Shown: positions 44,261-56,123 of the stretch, in pieces | Layout: each line of letters starts with the position of its first letter | Position numbering within the stretch: position 1 is the stretch's first letter | Origin: Helicobacter baculiformis | GTDB taxonomy: Bacteria; Campylobacterota; Campylobacteria; Campylobacterales; Helicobacteraceae | Reading direction: 5' to 3' | Length of the DNA: 64,000 bases | Assembly (NCBI RefSeq): GCF_900197685.1 | Contig: NZ_FZMF01000013.1 | Location: 82,033-146,032 of the forward strand | Program-made: the position numbers and the translations under genes | The notes under the pieces: model-generated | Told to the model about the DNA's origin: nothing | What the model saw: the letters and a program-made list of their open reading frames with translations, nothing else | Databases searched by the model: none

Positions 44261-45730
44261 ATGAAAACACGCGTTGGGGTTTATGGATGCATGGCTTTGG
44301 GTGCGGTCTTGTTGGGCTGTGCCAATACACAGAGTCGCGATCAATTAGCAAAGTTCCATAATGCCTATTATGCTAAACAAAATCAGCAAGCAGATAAGTT
44401 TGCTAAGAATATCCTCGCTAAAGATAAGAAGCAGGTTAGCTCTCCTTTGTGGGAACTACAAGATGGTGTGAATGCATTCATGATGAGTAATTATAAGGAT
44501 TCATTAAGTGTGCTTGATAAAGCAAATAAAGCCTTTGACACTAATCTAAATAACATGGCAAAGGGGATCGCTAAGGCAGGAGCGGCGACTTTTGGAAGCG
44601 CAACTAATATCCCTTACGAAGGGCATATGTATGAATGGGCTTTGACCAATTATTACATGGCGCTAGATTACGCTTTCATGGGTAATTTCAAAGATGCTAG
44701 AGTAGAGTTTAACCGCACAATGGAACGCCAGCGTCGCATTAAAGATGTCTATACCAAAGAGATTCAAAAAACTTTAGATGACCAAGGAGATGCCAAGAAA
44801 AAAGATGCCAACAAGTTCAAAAGCATGACAGATAGTTTCTCTTATTTTGAACAGCAACTCCAGCAACGCTATGCCATGCTAGAAAAAGCGCGTGAGTCTA
44901 AAGAAAAAAATGCGACCCCTGATAAGGATTTGAGTGCCAAATATTCTAGTTTGAAGTCATTAGCTGCTTATGAAGGCTTTATTAATCCCTTGGTGAGTTA
45001 TGTTGCGGGTCTCTTCTATGGCATTAGTGGAGATAGTAAGGGTATTGATGGACTCAAAGAAGCTTATGCGGTGAGCAAAGCATCTGTAGTGGCTCAAGAC
45101 ATTAAATATTTTGAGGGGCATTCTAAAGAAAAAATAACATGGATAATTGTAGAAGATGGCGCGCAACCCACTTTGGAGGAGTATAAGAATGCCAATCTTA
45201 ACTACGCTCTGCCTCTTTTAAAACCGGGCGTGGATTTTCACTCTAACTTCACTCTTTCTACAGGTACTAAAGTTGAAAAATTCGAAATTCTTTCTCACTT
45301 TGATGGAGTTGTTCAGGCAGAATACCAAAAAACCCTACCTGCAATCAAAGCTCGCGCAATCACTTCAGCAATTTTAAAAACAGGTGCAGGTAAAGGGTTA
45401 TCGACAGCCGGAGCTGCGGCAGGTGGAGAGACTGGAATGGCTCTAATGGCTGCTGGAGGAATCATGCATGCCATCAATAAGACTACAACGGCTGCAGACA
45501 CGCGCGGTTCTACCATTTTCCCTAACACTATCTATGTGGCAAGAGTGCGAAACTCTAAAGCACCTCATTTTAGCGTTAAAATCGATGCTATGACTAAGGA
45601 TTTCAGCACGACCACTTGCAATCTTAACGCTCCTAAACAGCAGCCTAATCAGGTCTGCAGCAATACTAACAACATTATCTTTATCCGCACTTTCCAAGAT
45701 GATAGCAATATCAAGGTTTTATCGTTTTAA
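44261..45730 (+). CDS. TPR-like lipoprotein (COG3014-like)
   Basis: A 489-aa lipoprotein with signal sequence MKTRVGVYGCMALGAVLLGC, Cys20 in a good lipobox. The N-terminal half is helical and repeat-like (NAYYAKQNQQADKFAKNI, YYMALDYAFMGNFKDARVEF), as in tetratricopeptide folds. A Gly/Ala-rich stretch (SAILKTGAGKGLSTAGAAAG) lies near residue 375, with a beta-rich C-terminus. This resembles the COG3014 group of uncharacterised lipoproteins, by recollection. It is probably anchored in the outer membrane. It stands alone between the nuo operon and thiC, with its own promoter and a hairpin after the stop. Confidence 0.7.
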   Translation: MKTRVGVYGCMALGAVLLGCANTQSRDQLAKFHNAYYAKQNQQADKFAKNILAKDKKQVSSPLWELQDGVNAFMMSNYKDSLSVLDKANKAFDTNLNNMAKGIAKAGAATFGSATNIPYEGHMYEWALTNYYMALDYAFMGNFKDARVEFNRTMERQRRIKDVYTKEIQKTLDDQGDAKKKDANKFKSMTDSFSYFEQQLQQRYAMLEKARESKEKNATPDKDLSAKYSSLKSLAAYEGFINPLVSYVAGLFYGISGDSKGIDGLKEAYAVSKASVVAQDIKYFEGHSKEKITWIIVEDGAQPTLEEYKNANLNYALPLLKPGVDFHSNFTLSTGTKVEKFEILSHFDGVVQAEYQKTLPAIKARAITSAILKTGAGKGLSTAGAAAGGETGMALMAAGGIMHAINKTTTAADTRGSTIFPNTIYVARVRNSKAPHFSVKIDAMTKDFSTTTCNLNAPKQQPNQVCSNTNNIIFIRTFQDDSNIKVLSF

Positions 45731-45742
45731 AACTTGAAGTAT

Positions 45743-45780
45743 GCCCGCTTTATAGGCGGGCGAAAACTTCGTTCCTTTAG
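45743..45780 (+). repeat. GC-rich hairpin plus IS605-like end motif
   Basis: GCCCGC (45743-45748) and GCGGGC (45756-45761) form a 6-bp stem with a 7-nt loop, 13 bp after the lipoprotein stop. The next bases CGAAAACTTCGTTCCTTTAG (45761-45780) closely match the left part of the IS605-type element at 25331-25350 (CGTAAAACTCCGTCCTTTAG). It may serve as a terminator, but the shared motif suggests a remnant end of the same element family. Confidence 0.45.
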
Positions 45781-45892
45781 TTATAAACTTCTGACAAATA
45801 CCATGATGTCATTTTGAGTGATTTTAAACCATTTTAAGAGAGGGCATATAAAAGTGTGCTAGTCTTAGAAACTTTACTAATAAAGGAGTCCT

Positions 45893-47239
45893 ATGAGCCG
45901 TGAGTACTGCGCCAAGCGCGCTAACGACCCCATTAAAACCCAGTTGCACTACGCCAAAAAGGGCGTGATCACAGAGGAGATGGCTTATATCGCCAATGTA
46001 GAAGAGGTGAGCCCTGAGCTTGTGCGCTCTGAAGTGGCGCGGGGGCGTTTGATCATCCCAGCCAATATCCAGCACCAAAATTTAGAACCTATGGGCATTG
46101 GGATCGCGCTCAAAACTAAGATTAACGCCAATATCGGTAGCTCTGCCATCATCCACTCTGTAGAAGAAGAGGTAGAAAAATTGCGGGTTGCTATGAAATA
46201 CGGAGCGGACACGGTGATGGATCTCTCCACTGGGGGGGATTTGGACGCGATTCGCCAAGAGATTATTAACGCCTCTAGTGTACCCATTGGCACCGTGCCG
46301 ATGTATCAAATTTTGCACGATGTGCATAACGATGTGATGCAACTAGACATTGAGACGATGCTAGGGGTGTTAGAAAAACAGGCTAAACAGGGGGTGAGTT
46401 ATTTTACGATTCACTGCGGGTTTTTGCTCGAACACATGCCCTATGTGAGTCAACGTAAAATGGGCATTGTGAGTCGGGGGGGGAGTTTGATGGCAGCTTG
46501 GATGATGCATTACCACAAGCAAAACCCTTTTTATAGCGCTTTTGATGAGATTCTAGCCATCTGCCAACAATACGATGTGAGCTTGAGTTTGGGCGATTCT
46601 TTGCGCCCGGGATGTCTAGCCGATGCGAGCGACACCGCCCAATTTGCCGAATTGAAAGTGCTAGGCGAGTTAGCCCAAAGGGCGTATGAAAAAGATGTGC
46701 AGGTGATGATTGAGGGCCCCGGGCATGTGCCCTTGAATCAAATTGAGCGCAATGTCAAACTCCAACAAGAGTTTTGTAACCAAGCCCCCTTTTATGTGCT
46801 AGGACCTTTGGTAACCGATATTGCGGCCGGATACGATCACATCGCTAGCGCGATTGGGGCGTGTGTAGCCGCCTGGAAGGGAGTGGCGATGCTTTGCTAT
46901 GTAACCCCTAAAGAACATCTAGGCTTGCCCAATGCTAAAGATGTCAGAGAGGGGATTTTAGCCTACAAGATCGCCGCCCATGCCGCTGACATCGCACGCG
47001 GTCGGGTGAATGCACGGGTACGCGATGACTTGATGAGCGATGCTAGGTATGCCTTTGAGTGGAACAAACAATTTGAGCTCGCCTTGGATCCCGATCGCGC
47101 TAGAGAGTATCACGATGAGGCTTTACCCCAAGAAGTCTTCAAAGAGGCGGAGTTTTGCTCCATGTGCGGCCCCAAGTTTTGCAGTTACAAGGTGAGTCAA
47201 GAGGTGTTTAAGCGTTATAACAACGCGCAAGGGGCCTAG
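45893..47239 (+). CDS. thiC: Phosphomethylpyrimidine synthase
   Basis: The 448-aa radical-SAM-type enzyme converts aminoimidazole ribotide to the hydroxymethylpyrimidine phosphate moiety of thiamine. The cluster-binding motif [12 protein letters not shown] is at the C-terminus. Other marks are [76 protein letters not shown] and [27 protein letters not shown] before the ATG is a strong ribosome site. It has no other thiamine gene beside it and no recognisable TPP riboswitch upstream. As I recall, H. pylori lacks thiC. Its stop shares CTAG with the convergent cytochrome gene. Confidence 0.94.
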   Translation: MSREYCAKRANDPIKTQLHYAKKGVITEEMAYIANVEEVSPELVRSEVARGRLIIPANIQHQNLEPMGIGIALKTKINANIGSSAIIHSVEEEVEKLRVAMKYGADTVMDLSTGGDLDAIRQEIINASSVPIGTVPMYQILHDVHNDVMQLDIETMLGVLEKQAKQGVSYFTIHCGFLLEHMPYVSQRKMGIVSRGGSLMAAWMMHYHKQNPFYSAFDEILAICQQYDVSLSLGDSLRPGCLADASDTAQFAELKVLGELAQRAYEKDVQVMIEGPGHVPLNQIERNVKLQQEFCNQAPFYVLGPLVTDIAAGYDHIASAIGACVAAWKGVAMLCYVTPKEHLGLPNAKDVREGILAYKIAAHAADIARGRVNARVRDDLMSDARYAFEWNKQFELALDPDRAREYHDEALPQEVFKEAEFCSMCGPKFCSYKVSQEVFKRYNNAQGA

Positions 47240-47598
47240 TTTTTACGCGTGGAGGTGATGTAGTAATAGATCGCCTTGATCTCATCGGGGGTTAGGTTGT
47301 ATTTGGGCATGATGGATCGCCCCCGCTCTAGAGTGTTTTTAAAGCGCTCAAAACTCAAGTTATAAATGGGGGGGGCACTGAAGACGCGTTCTTTATTATG
47401 CTGGGTGTAGCGGGTGATCACTTTAGCTTCTCCTAGCAGGCCATGGCATTTCACGCAGCTAATGTCTCTAGGGTTTTTATACAGTTCCTTGCCATATTCT
47501 AAGATGGTGATGAAGCTATTGTCTTTGTTCTTGGGCGCGTTCTGTGCGCCCATGCCAAGTCCGCCCAAACACAGCCACGCAACGATCGCTTTGCGCAT
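47236..47598 (-). CDS. Small periplasmic c-type cytochrome
   Basis: A 120-aa exported monohaem cytochrome c. The signal peptide is [19 protein letters not shown], the haem-binding site is [12 protein letters not shown], and the likely sixth ligand Met is in [14 protein letters not shown], followed by the usual C-terminal helix ([13 protein letters not shown]). It should carry electrons in the periplasm, but the partner is unknown. The ATG at 47598 has AAAAGGG 6 nt upstream, a better start than the in-frame ATG at 47637, which overlaps the divergent folD promoter. A run of eight C (coding strand) occurs near residue 76. Confidence 0.85.
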   Translation of the reverse strand: MRKAIVAWLCLGGLGMGAQNAPKNKDNSFITILEYGKELYKNPRDISCVKCHGLLGEAKVITRYTQHNKERVFSAPPIYNLSFERFKNTLERGRSIMPKYNLTPDEIKAIYYYITSTRKN

Positions 47599-47624
47599 CC
47601 TAGCCCTTTTCAAAGAATTTTCAC

Positions 47625-47630
47625 TATAAT
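47625..47630 (+). promoter_or_regulatory. -10 box of the folD operon
   Basis: TATAAT 26 bp before the folD ATG, with TTAGGA as the ribosome site (47645-47650). It likely drives the whole run folD to ychF. Only 57 bp separate folD from the divergent cytochrome gene. Confidence 0.65.
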
Positions 47631-47655
47631 AGCGCAAAAAGTTCTTAGGATGGAT

Positions 47656-48507
47656 ATGGTCTTATTAGATGGGCAGGCCTTAGCTAAACACAAAGAGAGC
47701 ATGTTGCAAGAGGAAGTGGCGCGCTTAGATGTCGTGCCCGTTTTAGCGGTGATCTTGGTGGGCGATAACCCGGCTAGTCGGGTGTATGTTAACATGAAAG
47801 TGAAAGCCTGTGCGCGCGTGGGGATCAACTGCCAATTACAGCACCTAGAAGATTCAACCCCACAAAGCAAACTTCTAGAAATTTTACACGCGCTTAATGC
47901 CAATTCAAGCGTGCACGGGATTTTAGTCCAACTCCCTCTGCCAGCTCACATGGACACGCGCGAGATTTTAGAAGCCATCGCGCCCCATAAAGATGTGGAT
48001 GGTTTTCACCCGCTCAATGTGGGGCGGGTGTATTCTAATAGCCTGCTCAAAGGGTTTTTGCCCGCGACCGCGATGGGGGTGATGCAACTTTTAGAGCATT
48101 ACAACATTGCCGTGAAAGGTAAAGATGTGGTCATTGTGGGGGCGAGCAATATTATTGGCAAGCCCTTAGCCTCCTTAATGCTGAATGCGGGAGCGAGTGT
48201 GAGTATCTGCCATATTTTGACTAAAGATTTGAGTATCTATACCCAAAAGGCAGACATTGTGTGCGTAGGTGTGGGCAAAGTGGGGTTAGTTGGTCCAGAT
48301 TTGCTTAAAGAGGGAGCTGTGGTGGTGGATATTGGGATCAACAAGCAGGGAGATAAGATTGTAGGAGATGTGGATTTTGAAGCCGTGCGCCATAAGGTGA
48401 GTTACATTACTCCCGTGCCCGGTGGTGTAGGTCCTATGACTATTAGTGCGCTTTTGCAAAACACGCTTTTAGCCACGCAGACCGCTTTGTGGGAGCGCTC
48501 ATGCTAA
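47656..48507 (+). CDS. folD: Methylenetetrahydrofolate dehydrogenase/cyclohydrolase
   Basis: The 283-aa bifunctional enzyme converts 5,10-methylene- to 10-formyl-tetrahydrofolate with NADP. The catalytic Tyr and Lys are in [17 protein letters not shown], with substrate loops [20 protein letters not shown] and [17 protein letters not shown]. The cofactor loop is [19 protein letters not shown] and the C-terminal hallmark is [27 protein letters not shown] replaces the common PCTP.G, so the Pro after Thr is Ala. The ATG at 47656 is preferred (AGGA, 5-nt spacer) over 47650. The end overlaps lepB by 7 bp. Confidence 0.95.
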   Translation: MVLLDGQALAKHKESMLQEEVARLDVVPVLAVILVGDNPASRVYVNMKVKACARVGINCQLQHLEDSTPQSKLLEILHALNANSSVHGILVQLPLPAHMDTREILEAIAPHKDVDGFHPLNVGRVYSNSLLKGFLPATAMGVMQLLEHYNIAVKGKDVVIVGASNIIGKPLASLMLNAGASVSICHILTKDLSIYTQKADIVCVGVGKVGLVGPDLLKEGAVVVDIGINKQGDKIVGDVDFEAVRHKVSYITPVPGGVGPMTISALLQNTLLATQTALWERSC

Positions 48508-49355
48508 GAGCTTTATCGCGTTTTGCCTCTAGTTGGGTAGGGACAATCGTTTTGGTGCTTTTGGCTATTTTCTTTGTTGCCCAAGCCTTTATTATCCCTT
48601 CTCGTTCTATGGTGGGCACTCTTTACGAGGGAGATATGCTTTTTGTAAAGAAATTCGCCTATGGGATCAGTATTCCTAGACTTCCATGGCTAGATATTCC
48701 TCTCTTACCTGACTTTAAAGGCAATGGGCATTTGATCGAGGGGAAACGCCCTAATCGGGGTGAGGTGGTGGTGTTTATTCCGCCCCAAGACAAAGGCTAC
48801 TATGTCAAACGGCTTTTTGCACTAGGGGGCGATGAGGTGATCTTCAATGCGGAGGGTTTTTATTTACGTCCCTTTGAGAGCGAAAATGATCCCAATTACA
48901 TTGCTACGCATTTTCCCAAGCACAAGATTAAAAACTTTATGGGTAAAGATTTTGTCTTTGCACCTTATGCTTCAAAACACAAGGGCATTTTCTACGCACA
49001 TCAAAATCAAACCTTCCATGTTATGCAAGCCCTCTACAACCACCAACTCAATATCAAAGATGTCAAAATCAGCATGCGACAAATTGATTTGGGTGATGAA
49101 GTGGTGTTTTACACCAAGATCGATCCCGATCATTTTTTTATGATTGGCGATAATCGGGACGATAGTAGTGATTCGCGCTTTTGGGGGAGTGTGCCCTATC
49201 GCCACATTGTGGGTACGCCGTGGTTTACATACTTCAGCCTTAACCTGACTAATAGCGAAGGAGTACGCAATTCTAAGGATATTTTTAAAGTCCGTTGGAA
49301 GCGTATGTTTAAGAGCTTGCAAGGTTTAGAAACATTAGCAGCTGAGGGAAGATGA
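48501..49355 (+). CDS. lepB: Signal peptidase I
   Basis: The 284-aa membrane protease removes signal peptides from exported proteins. One N-terminal membrane helix (residues 10-32) is followed by box B with the catalytic Ser ([14 protein letters not shown]), box D with the general base Lys ([16 protein letters not shown]) and box E ([14 protein letters not shown]). The stretch of about 90 residues between boxes D and E is expanded. GGAG 6 nt before the ATG at 48501 supports the start inside the end of folD. The end overlaps rpiB. Confidence 0.95.
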   Translation: MLRALSRFASSWVGTIVLVLLAIFFVAQAFIIPSRSMVGTLYEGDMLFVKKFAYGISIPRLPWLDIPLLPDFKGNGHLIEGKRPNRGEVVVFIPPQDKGYYVKRLFALGGDEVIFNAEGFYLRPFESENDPNYIATHFPKHKIKNFMGKDFVFAPYASKHKGIFYAHQNQTFHVMQALYNHQLNIKDVKISMRQIDLGDEVVFYTKIDPDHFFMIGDNRDDSSDSRFWGSVPYRHIVGTPWFTYFSLNLTNSEGVRNSKDIFKVRWKRMFKSLQGLETLAAEGR

Positions 49356-49789
49356 TGGAAGTTGTGCTAGGTTGCGATCATGCCGGGCTGGATCTAGCCG
49401 AGTTTTTAGAGGAGTGTGTAAGAGAGCAAGGGGTTGCTTTGCGAGTCTACAAGCCTCCAAGAGGGCAGAGGGTGGACTATCCGGACATGGCTAAACAGGT
49501 GACTCAAGAAATCAAAGAGGGGGTTATAGGGGTACTGGTATGTGGGAGTGGGATTGGCATGAGTATGGCATGCAATAGAGTGCCCCATGTGCGTGGGGCG
49601 TTGTGCACGGACGCCTACATGGCGCAAATGGCGCGTTTGCACAATGACGCTAATGTACTCTGCTTGGGGCAGAATGTGATCGGCTTTGGGGTGGCTCAGA
49701 GCATTTTGCATGCCTTTTTGCATACGGAGTTTGAGGGCGGGCGACACGCGCGTCGCATTGCTAAAATAGAGGATTTGTGTTTATGTTAG
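49355..49789 (+). CDS. rpiB: Ribose-5-phosphate isomerase B
   Basis: The 144-aa enzyme interconverts ribose 5-phosphate and ribulose 5-phosphate in the pentose phosphate pathway, upstream of PRPP made by Prs further along the window. Family signatures are GCDHAGLDLAEFLEE at the N-terminus, the catalytic Cys in VCGSGIGMSMACNR, and ARLHNDANVLCLGQNVIG. Two adjacent ATG codons (49352, 49355) follow GAGGGAAG; the second has the better spacing. It overlaps lepB and the next small gene. Confidence 0.93.
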   Translation: MEVVLGCDHAGLDLAEFLEECVREQGVALRVYKPPRGQRVDYPDMAKQVTQEIKEGVIGVLVCGSGIGMSMACNRVPHVRGALCTDAYMAQMARLHNDANVLCLGQNVIGFGVAQSILHAFLHTEFEGGRHARRIAKIEDLCLC

Positions 49790-50115
49790 CCGAGTGGATG
49801 CTTATCACTCTTGTTGTGCTCTTTGTAGTTTATATGGCTGTACGCGCGTTTTTTTACCGCTCGGTAGCCAAGCGCCAAGAAAAATACGCTGCGTCTATGA
49901 AGCTCACCTTGCAAGAGGCAGAAGTGTTGATCCAAAAACACCAATTACAACTCCAACGCTCTTTGGGCAATATTGATATCTTGACCCATGAGATGAATGC
50001 GCTCAAAGATGAAGTTAAAGTCTTAAAGCAGCGTAATGCTCAATACCGCTTAGAAACAGATAAATATAAAGCTCGTATTCGTGAATTAGAGCAAAAAATC
50101 GAAGCGTTGTTATAA
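49783..50115 (+). CDS. Small single-helix membrane protein with coiled coil
   Basis: A 110-aa protein with one N-terminal membrane helix (residues 4-25, WMLITLVVLFVVYMAVRAFF). An almost uninterrupted coiled coil (about 40-110) follows, with heptads in EVLIQKHQLQLQRSLGNIDI and KARIRELEQKIEALL. No enzymatic motif is visible. It overlaps rpiB by 7 bp and precedes apt by 17 bp, in the position of H. pylori HP0573 (from memory). It may be a membrane-tethered scaffold; function unknown. Confidence 0.7.
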   Translation: MLAEWMLITLVVLFVVYMAVRAFFYRSVAKRQEKYAASMKLTLQEAEVLIQKHQLQLQRSLGNIDILTHEMNALKDEVKVLKQRNAQYRLETDKYKARIRELEQKIEALL

Positions 50116-50132
50116 GAAATCGAAGGAAGTTT

Positions 50133-50681
50133 ATGTTCAGCCAAAAACTCAAAAACCAGCTTCATGAGGCAATTAGGGAAATTGAGGGTTATCCTAGAGC
50201 TGGAATTTTATTTAGAGATATCACTCCGCTCATTAACCACCCTACGCTTTTTTTTAGACTGATTGAAACACTCAGAGTGCGCTATCAACATCATAGTATC
50301 GATTTTGTAGTGGGTATTGAGGCACGCGGATTTATTTTAGGTGCGAGTTTGGCTTACGCTCTAGGGGCAGGGTTTGCACCCGTGCGCAAAAAGGGCAAAC
50401 TACCTTTCAAAACGATCAGCGCCTCTTATCAGATGGAATACGGCATGGATAGTGTTGAAATGCATACAGATGCACTAAGAGAAATTAAGGACGCGCATGT
50501 CTTGTTAATCGATGATTTGATTGCTACAGGAGGTACAGCTTTAGCAAGCTTGGAACTCTTGGATAGATTGCAGGCTAAATGTTTAGAAGCATGTTTTTTG
50601 ATCAATTTAACAGAGCTTGGGGGGTTGGAAAAAGTGGCAGAGAAAGTCAACACCTTCAGTATTTTGGAGTATCCATGCTAA
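50133..50681 (+). CDS. apt: Adenine phosphoribosyltransferase
   Basis: The 182-aa purine salvage enzyme makes AMP from adenine and PRPP. It shows IREIEGYPRAGILFRDITPL near the N-terminus, VGIEARGFILGASLAYALGA, FAPVRKKGKLP, and the PRPP-binding loop VLLIDDLIATGGTALASLEL. AAGGAAG 3 nt before the ATG is the ribosome site. It sits in the folD-ychF run; prs, which makes its co-substrate, lies 10 kb downstream. Confidence 0.95.
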   Translation: MFSQKLKNQLHEAIREIEGYPRAGILFRDITPLINHPTLFFRLIETLRVRYQHHSIDFVVGIEARGFILGASLAYALGAGFAPVRKKGKLPFKTISASYQMEYGMDSVEMHTDALREIKDAHVLLIDDLIATGGTALASLELLDRLQAKCLEACFLINLTELGGLEKVAEKVNTFSILEYPC

Positions 50682-50700
50682 GTCTTCAAAGTAGACACTG

Positions 50701-52804
<2,104 letters not shown>

Positions 52805-52805
<1 letters not shown>

Positions 52806-53905
52806 TGGGGCTCTCTATCGGGATTGTGGGCTTGCCTAATGTGGGCAAGTCTAGCACCTTTAACGCGCTCACGCGCACCGCTTCAGCCCAAAGCGCTAAC
52901 TACCCCTTTTGTACCATCGATCCTAATAAGGCCTTAGTGAATGTACCCGATGCCCGCCTAGAAGCTTTGGCTAAAATTGTTAAACCTGAAAAAATTCAAT
53001 ACTCTAGCGTGGAGTTTATTGACATCGCTGGGCTTATCAAGGGAGCTTCTGCTGGCGAGGGCTTGGGAAATCAATTCTTAGCCCATATTCGCGAGTGTGC
53101 GGTCATCTTGCATGTTGTGCGCTGTTTTGAAGATGGTAATGTCGTGCATGTTAACTCTGCGATCAACCCTTTGGCTGATATTGAAACCATTGAATTAGAA
53201 CTTATCTTAGCCGATGTGCAAAACTTGCAAAAACGCCTAGAACGCCTAGAAAAGCTCGCCAAAAGCCAAAAGGACGCGCAACCACAACTCGAGCTTGCGC
53301 GTACCCTTTTAGCGCATTTAGAAGAGATGCAACCAGTGAGCACCTTTGCGCACAAAGATCACCCCTGTTTTGAGACCTTAAATCACGAATTGCGTTTTTT
53401 AAGCGGTAAAAAAGTGATTTATGCGGCAAATGTGGATGAAGAACATGTATGTGTTTTAAACGCACATGCTTTGAGTGTGCAGGCTTTAGCTAAGGAGCGC
53501 GGGGCGCGTTTTGTGAGCCTATGCGCCAAATTAGAGGAGGAGATGGTAGACATGTCCCCTCTAGAAGCAAAAGAGTTTTTAGAGAGTTTGGGGGTCGCAC
53601 AGAGTGGCTTAGAACAGATTATCCAATTAGGCTTTCAAGAACTAGGCTTGATTAGCTATTTTACAGCAGGGGTGAAAGAAGTGCGCGCGTGGACCATTCT
53701 CAAGGGTTCTAGCGCACCTGTGGCCGCCGGGGTAATCCATAAGGATTTTGAAAAGGGCTTTATCAAAGCTGAGACAATCAGCTATGAGGACTTTATTACC
53801 TATGGGGGTGAGCAGAATGCGCGTGCTAAGGGAGCGTTGCGCATTGAAGGCAAAGATTATATTGTACAAGATGGCGATGTGATGCATTTTAGGTTCAATG
53901 TGTAG
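52805..53905 (+). CDS. ychF: Ribosome-binding ATPase YchF
   Basis: A 366-aa Obg-class P-loop protein that binds ribosomes and prefers ATP. G1 is GLPNVGKSSTFNAL, the Obg-type switch follows in SANYPFCTIDPNKALV, G3 is DIAGLIKGASAGEGLGN and the altered G4 is YAANVDEE. A helical insertion (about 130-180) and a C-terminal TGS domain are present, ending in IVQDGDVMHFRFNV. The start is GTG at 52805, sharing one base with the pepA stop (TAGTG). It is the last gene of the folD run. Confidence 0.95.
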
Positions 53906-53911
53906 CTATGC

Positions 53912-53917
53912 TATAAT
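53912..53917 (+). promoter_or_regulatory. -10 box of cheV-nspC
   Basis: TATAAT in GCTATAATGG just after the ychF stop, giving a predicted start near 53924. AAGGAG (53936-53941) lies 5 nt before the cheV ATG. Confidence 0.7.
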
Positions 53918-53946
53918 GGAGTTTCATCTTGCCCTAAGGAGCGCGC

Positions 53947-54918
53947 ATGGCTAACAATCTCGCCCATATTGATCAAGTGACTAACCTACACCGCAATAAC
54001 GAACTGCAACTTTTATGTTTTAGATTAGGTAAGAATAAGGACCTCTATGCGGTGAATGTCTTTAAAATCCGCGAAGTGGTGAAGTATAATGGAAGTCTCA
54101 CCATGATTAGTCATGAGCCTAACTCTCTAGTGGAAGGGCTCATCATCATTCGCGAGCTCACTATTCCCCTGATCGATATGAAAAAGTGGTTTTACTATGA
54201 CAGCAATAACAAGCAGAAGGATCTGCGCCCCTTCAGGATTGAAAAAGAAGCCAATGAGGACGACATCATTATGATTTGCGAGTTTTCGCGTTGGACCATT
54301 GGAGTGCGCATTTATGAGGCTGATCGCATTTTAAATAAGAAATGGACGGAAATCGAGCAGAGTGCGGGCGTGGGAGGTAATACGAGTAATAGCAAGCTAG
54401 TAAGCCGTACGCGTTATTTTGATGGACGGTTGGTGCAGGTGGTGGATATTGAGAAAATGCTCACCGATGTCTTCCCTTGGATTGAAGAGGAAAGTCATGA
54501 GGAGTTGAGCAAACTCTCCAAGCTCTATAGCGATAAGATGGTATTGCTCGCCGACGATTCCCCCAGCGTGCTCAAAACCATGCAGGTGATTTTAGATAAG
54601 TTGGGGATCAAGCACCTAGATTTTATGAATGGGCAACAACTCTTGAATTACCTCTTTGATAAAGAGACTATCGTTGAAGATATTGGGCTTATTATCACAG
54701 ACCTAGAAATGCCAGAAGCGAGCGGATTTGAAGTCATTAGACGCGTGAAGTTGGATGCAACGACAACTAGAATTCCCATTGTAGTCAATTCATCCATGAG
54801 TGGAAGTAGCAATGAGGAGATGGCGCGCTCTTTGCACGCGGACGACTTTATTTCTAAATCCAATCCTTTGGATGTGGAACGCATCATCAAACAATTCCTG
54901 CCCGTCAAGAGTGCCTGA
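53947..54918 (+). CDS. cheV: Chemotaxis coupling protein CheV
   Basis: The 323-aa protein fuses a CheW-like coupling domain (residues about 15-165, with VFKIREVVKYNG and RTRYFDGRLVQVVDIEKML) to a response-regulator receiver domain (about 190-320). The receiver has acidic residues in VLLADDSPSVLKTM, the phospho-accepting Asp in LIITDLEMPEASGFEVI, Ser in IVVNSSMSGSSNEE and Lys in FISKSNPLDV. It links chemoreceptors to CheA and tunes the signal. Placement next to nspC is that of CheV1 in H. pylori (HP0019-HP0020, from memory). Confidence 0.94.
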   Translation: MANNLAHIDQVTNLHRNNELQLLCFRLGKNKDLYAVNVFKIREVVKYNGSLTMISHEPNSLVEGLIIIRELTIPLIDMKKWFYYDSNNKQKDLRPFRIEKEANEDDIIMICEFSRWTIGVRIYEADRILNKKWTEIEQSAGVGGNTSNSKLVSRTRYFDGRLVQVVDIEKMLTDVFPWIEEESHEELSKLSKLYSDKMVLLADDSPSVLKTMQVILDKLGIKHLDFMNGQQLLNYLFDKETIVEDIGLIITDLEMPEASGFEVIRRVKLDATTTRIPIVVNSSMSGSSNEEMARSLHADDFISKSNPLDVERIIKQFLPVKSA

Positions 54919-56123
54919 TGTTAGATTACCACTCCATTCCCTCACCCTGCTATGTGTTGGAGCTCTCTAAATTACAACATAATCTTGCGATTCTAGAGAG
55001 AGCACAGAGGGAAGCGGGTATTAAAATTGTGCTTGCACTCAAAGGGTTTGCTTTTTGGCGGAGCTTTGAGTGGGTGCGTGCAAGCTTACACGGCTGTTGC
55101 GCAAGTGGGGTGCATGAAGCTTTATTGGCTTATGAAGAATTTGGCTCTCGAGAGAGCGGTAAGGAAATCTGTGTCTTTAGCCCGGCCTTTAAGCCTAGCG
55201 ATATCGCCCAAATTTTGCCCATCGCCACCCATGTTATTTTCAACTCTTTCACTCAATACCATGCCTACAAGAACTTAGTGCTAGAAAAAAACAAAAAGCT
55301 ACATAAGTTGGGACTTTCGCCCATCAAAATAGGTTTGCGCATCAATCCTCTTTTTAGTGAAGTGCATCCCCTCATCTATAACCCCTGTGCCCCGCATAGC
55401 CGTTTGGGTATCACGCCTCAAGCCTTTAAAGAGGGCGTAGCGCGCTATGGTTTAGAAGGGGTGAGTGGGTTACATTTTCACACCCATTGTGAGCAGGACG
55501 CACCCGCCTTACAAGAAACCTTAAAGCATGTGTGTTGCCATTTTGGCACGACCCTAGCACAGATGGAATGGCTGAACATGGGCGGAGGGCAACATATTAG
55601 CAAAAAAGATTATGCCTTAGAAGTCTTAGTATCAGCAGTGCAACAACTCAAAAGGGATTATCCAAATCTCAAAGAAATCTTTTGTGAGCCCGGGGAAGCA
55701 GTAGGTTGGCAAACGGGTTTCTTGCTTTCTAGTGTGGTGGATATTGTAGAAAATGAGGGGCAGATTGCTATCTTAGATGTGAGTATCACTAACCACATGC
55801 CTGATTGTTTGGAAATGCCCTATAAGCCAGAAATTTTTAAAGTGGCTGGGGATGGGAATGTCTTTGAAGGCAAGCAGACCGGGGAATTTAGCTATTTTCT
55901 AGGGGGAGCGAGCTGTTTGGCGGGGGATTTTGTTGGACCTTATTGCTTTGAAGTTCCCCTGCAAGTGGGTGATAAAATTATCTTCAAAGACATGCTACAT
56001 TACACGATCGTCAAGAACAATACCTTTAATGGCATTGCCTTACCCGCTTTGGGTGTGCTTACCCATGACAAATTCACTCTGCTAAAAAGCTTTGACTACA
56101 CGCATTATAAGGAACGCAATTAA
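54918..56123 (+). CDS. nspC: Carboxynorspermidine/carboxyspermidine decarboxylase
   Basis: The 401-aa PLP enzyme of the alanine-racemase-like fold decarboxylates carboxy(nor)spermidine, the last step of spermidine synthesis in Campylobacterota. The N-terminus is IPSPCYVLELSKLQHNLAIL, the PLP Lys is in VLALKGFAFW, and GLHFHTHCEQDA, NMGGGQHISKKDY and FCEPGEAVGW are family motifs. The acceptor residues are in the C-terminal ...FKDMLHYTIVKNNTFNGI. The ATG overlaps the cheV stop (TGATG). Its stop codon shares TTAA with the convergent prmC stop. Confidence 0.92.
   Translation: MLDYHSIPSPCYVLELSKLQHNLAILERAQREAGIKIVLALKGFAFWRSFEWVRASLHGCCASGVHEALLAYEEFGSRESGKEICVFSPAFKPSDIAQILPIATHVIFNSFTQYHAYKNLVLEKNKKLHKLGLSPIKIGLRINPLFSEVHPLIYNPCAPHSRLGITPQAFKEGVARYGLEGVSGLHFHTHCEQDAPALQETLKHVCCHFGTTLAQMEWLNMGGGQHISKKDYALEVLVSAVQQLKRDYPNLKEIFCEPGEAVGWQTGFLLSSVVDIVENEGQIAILDVSITNHMPDCLEMPYKPEIFKVAGDGNVFEGKQTGEFSYFLGGASCLAGDFVGPYCFEVPLQVGDKIIFKDMLHYTIVKNNTFNGIALPALGVLTHDKFTLLKSFDYTHYKERN

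Noticed and set aside
45731..45892. TPP riboswitch upstream of thiC
   Set aside because: I looked for the conserved CTGAGA and ACCTGATCCGG-type motifs and found neither; the gap is too short for a full aptamer beside the hairpin.
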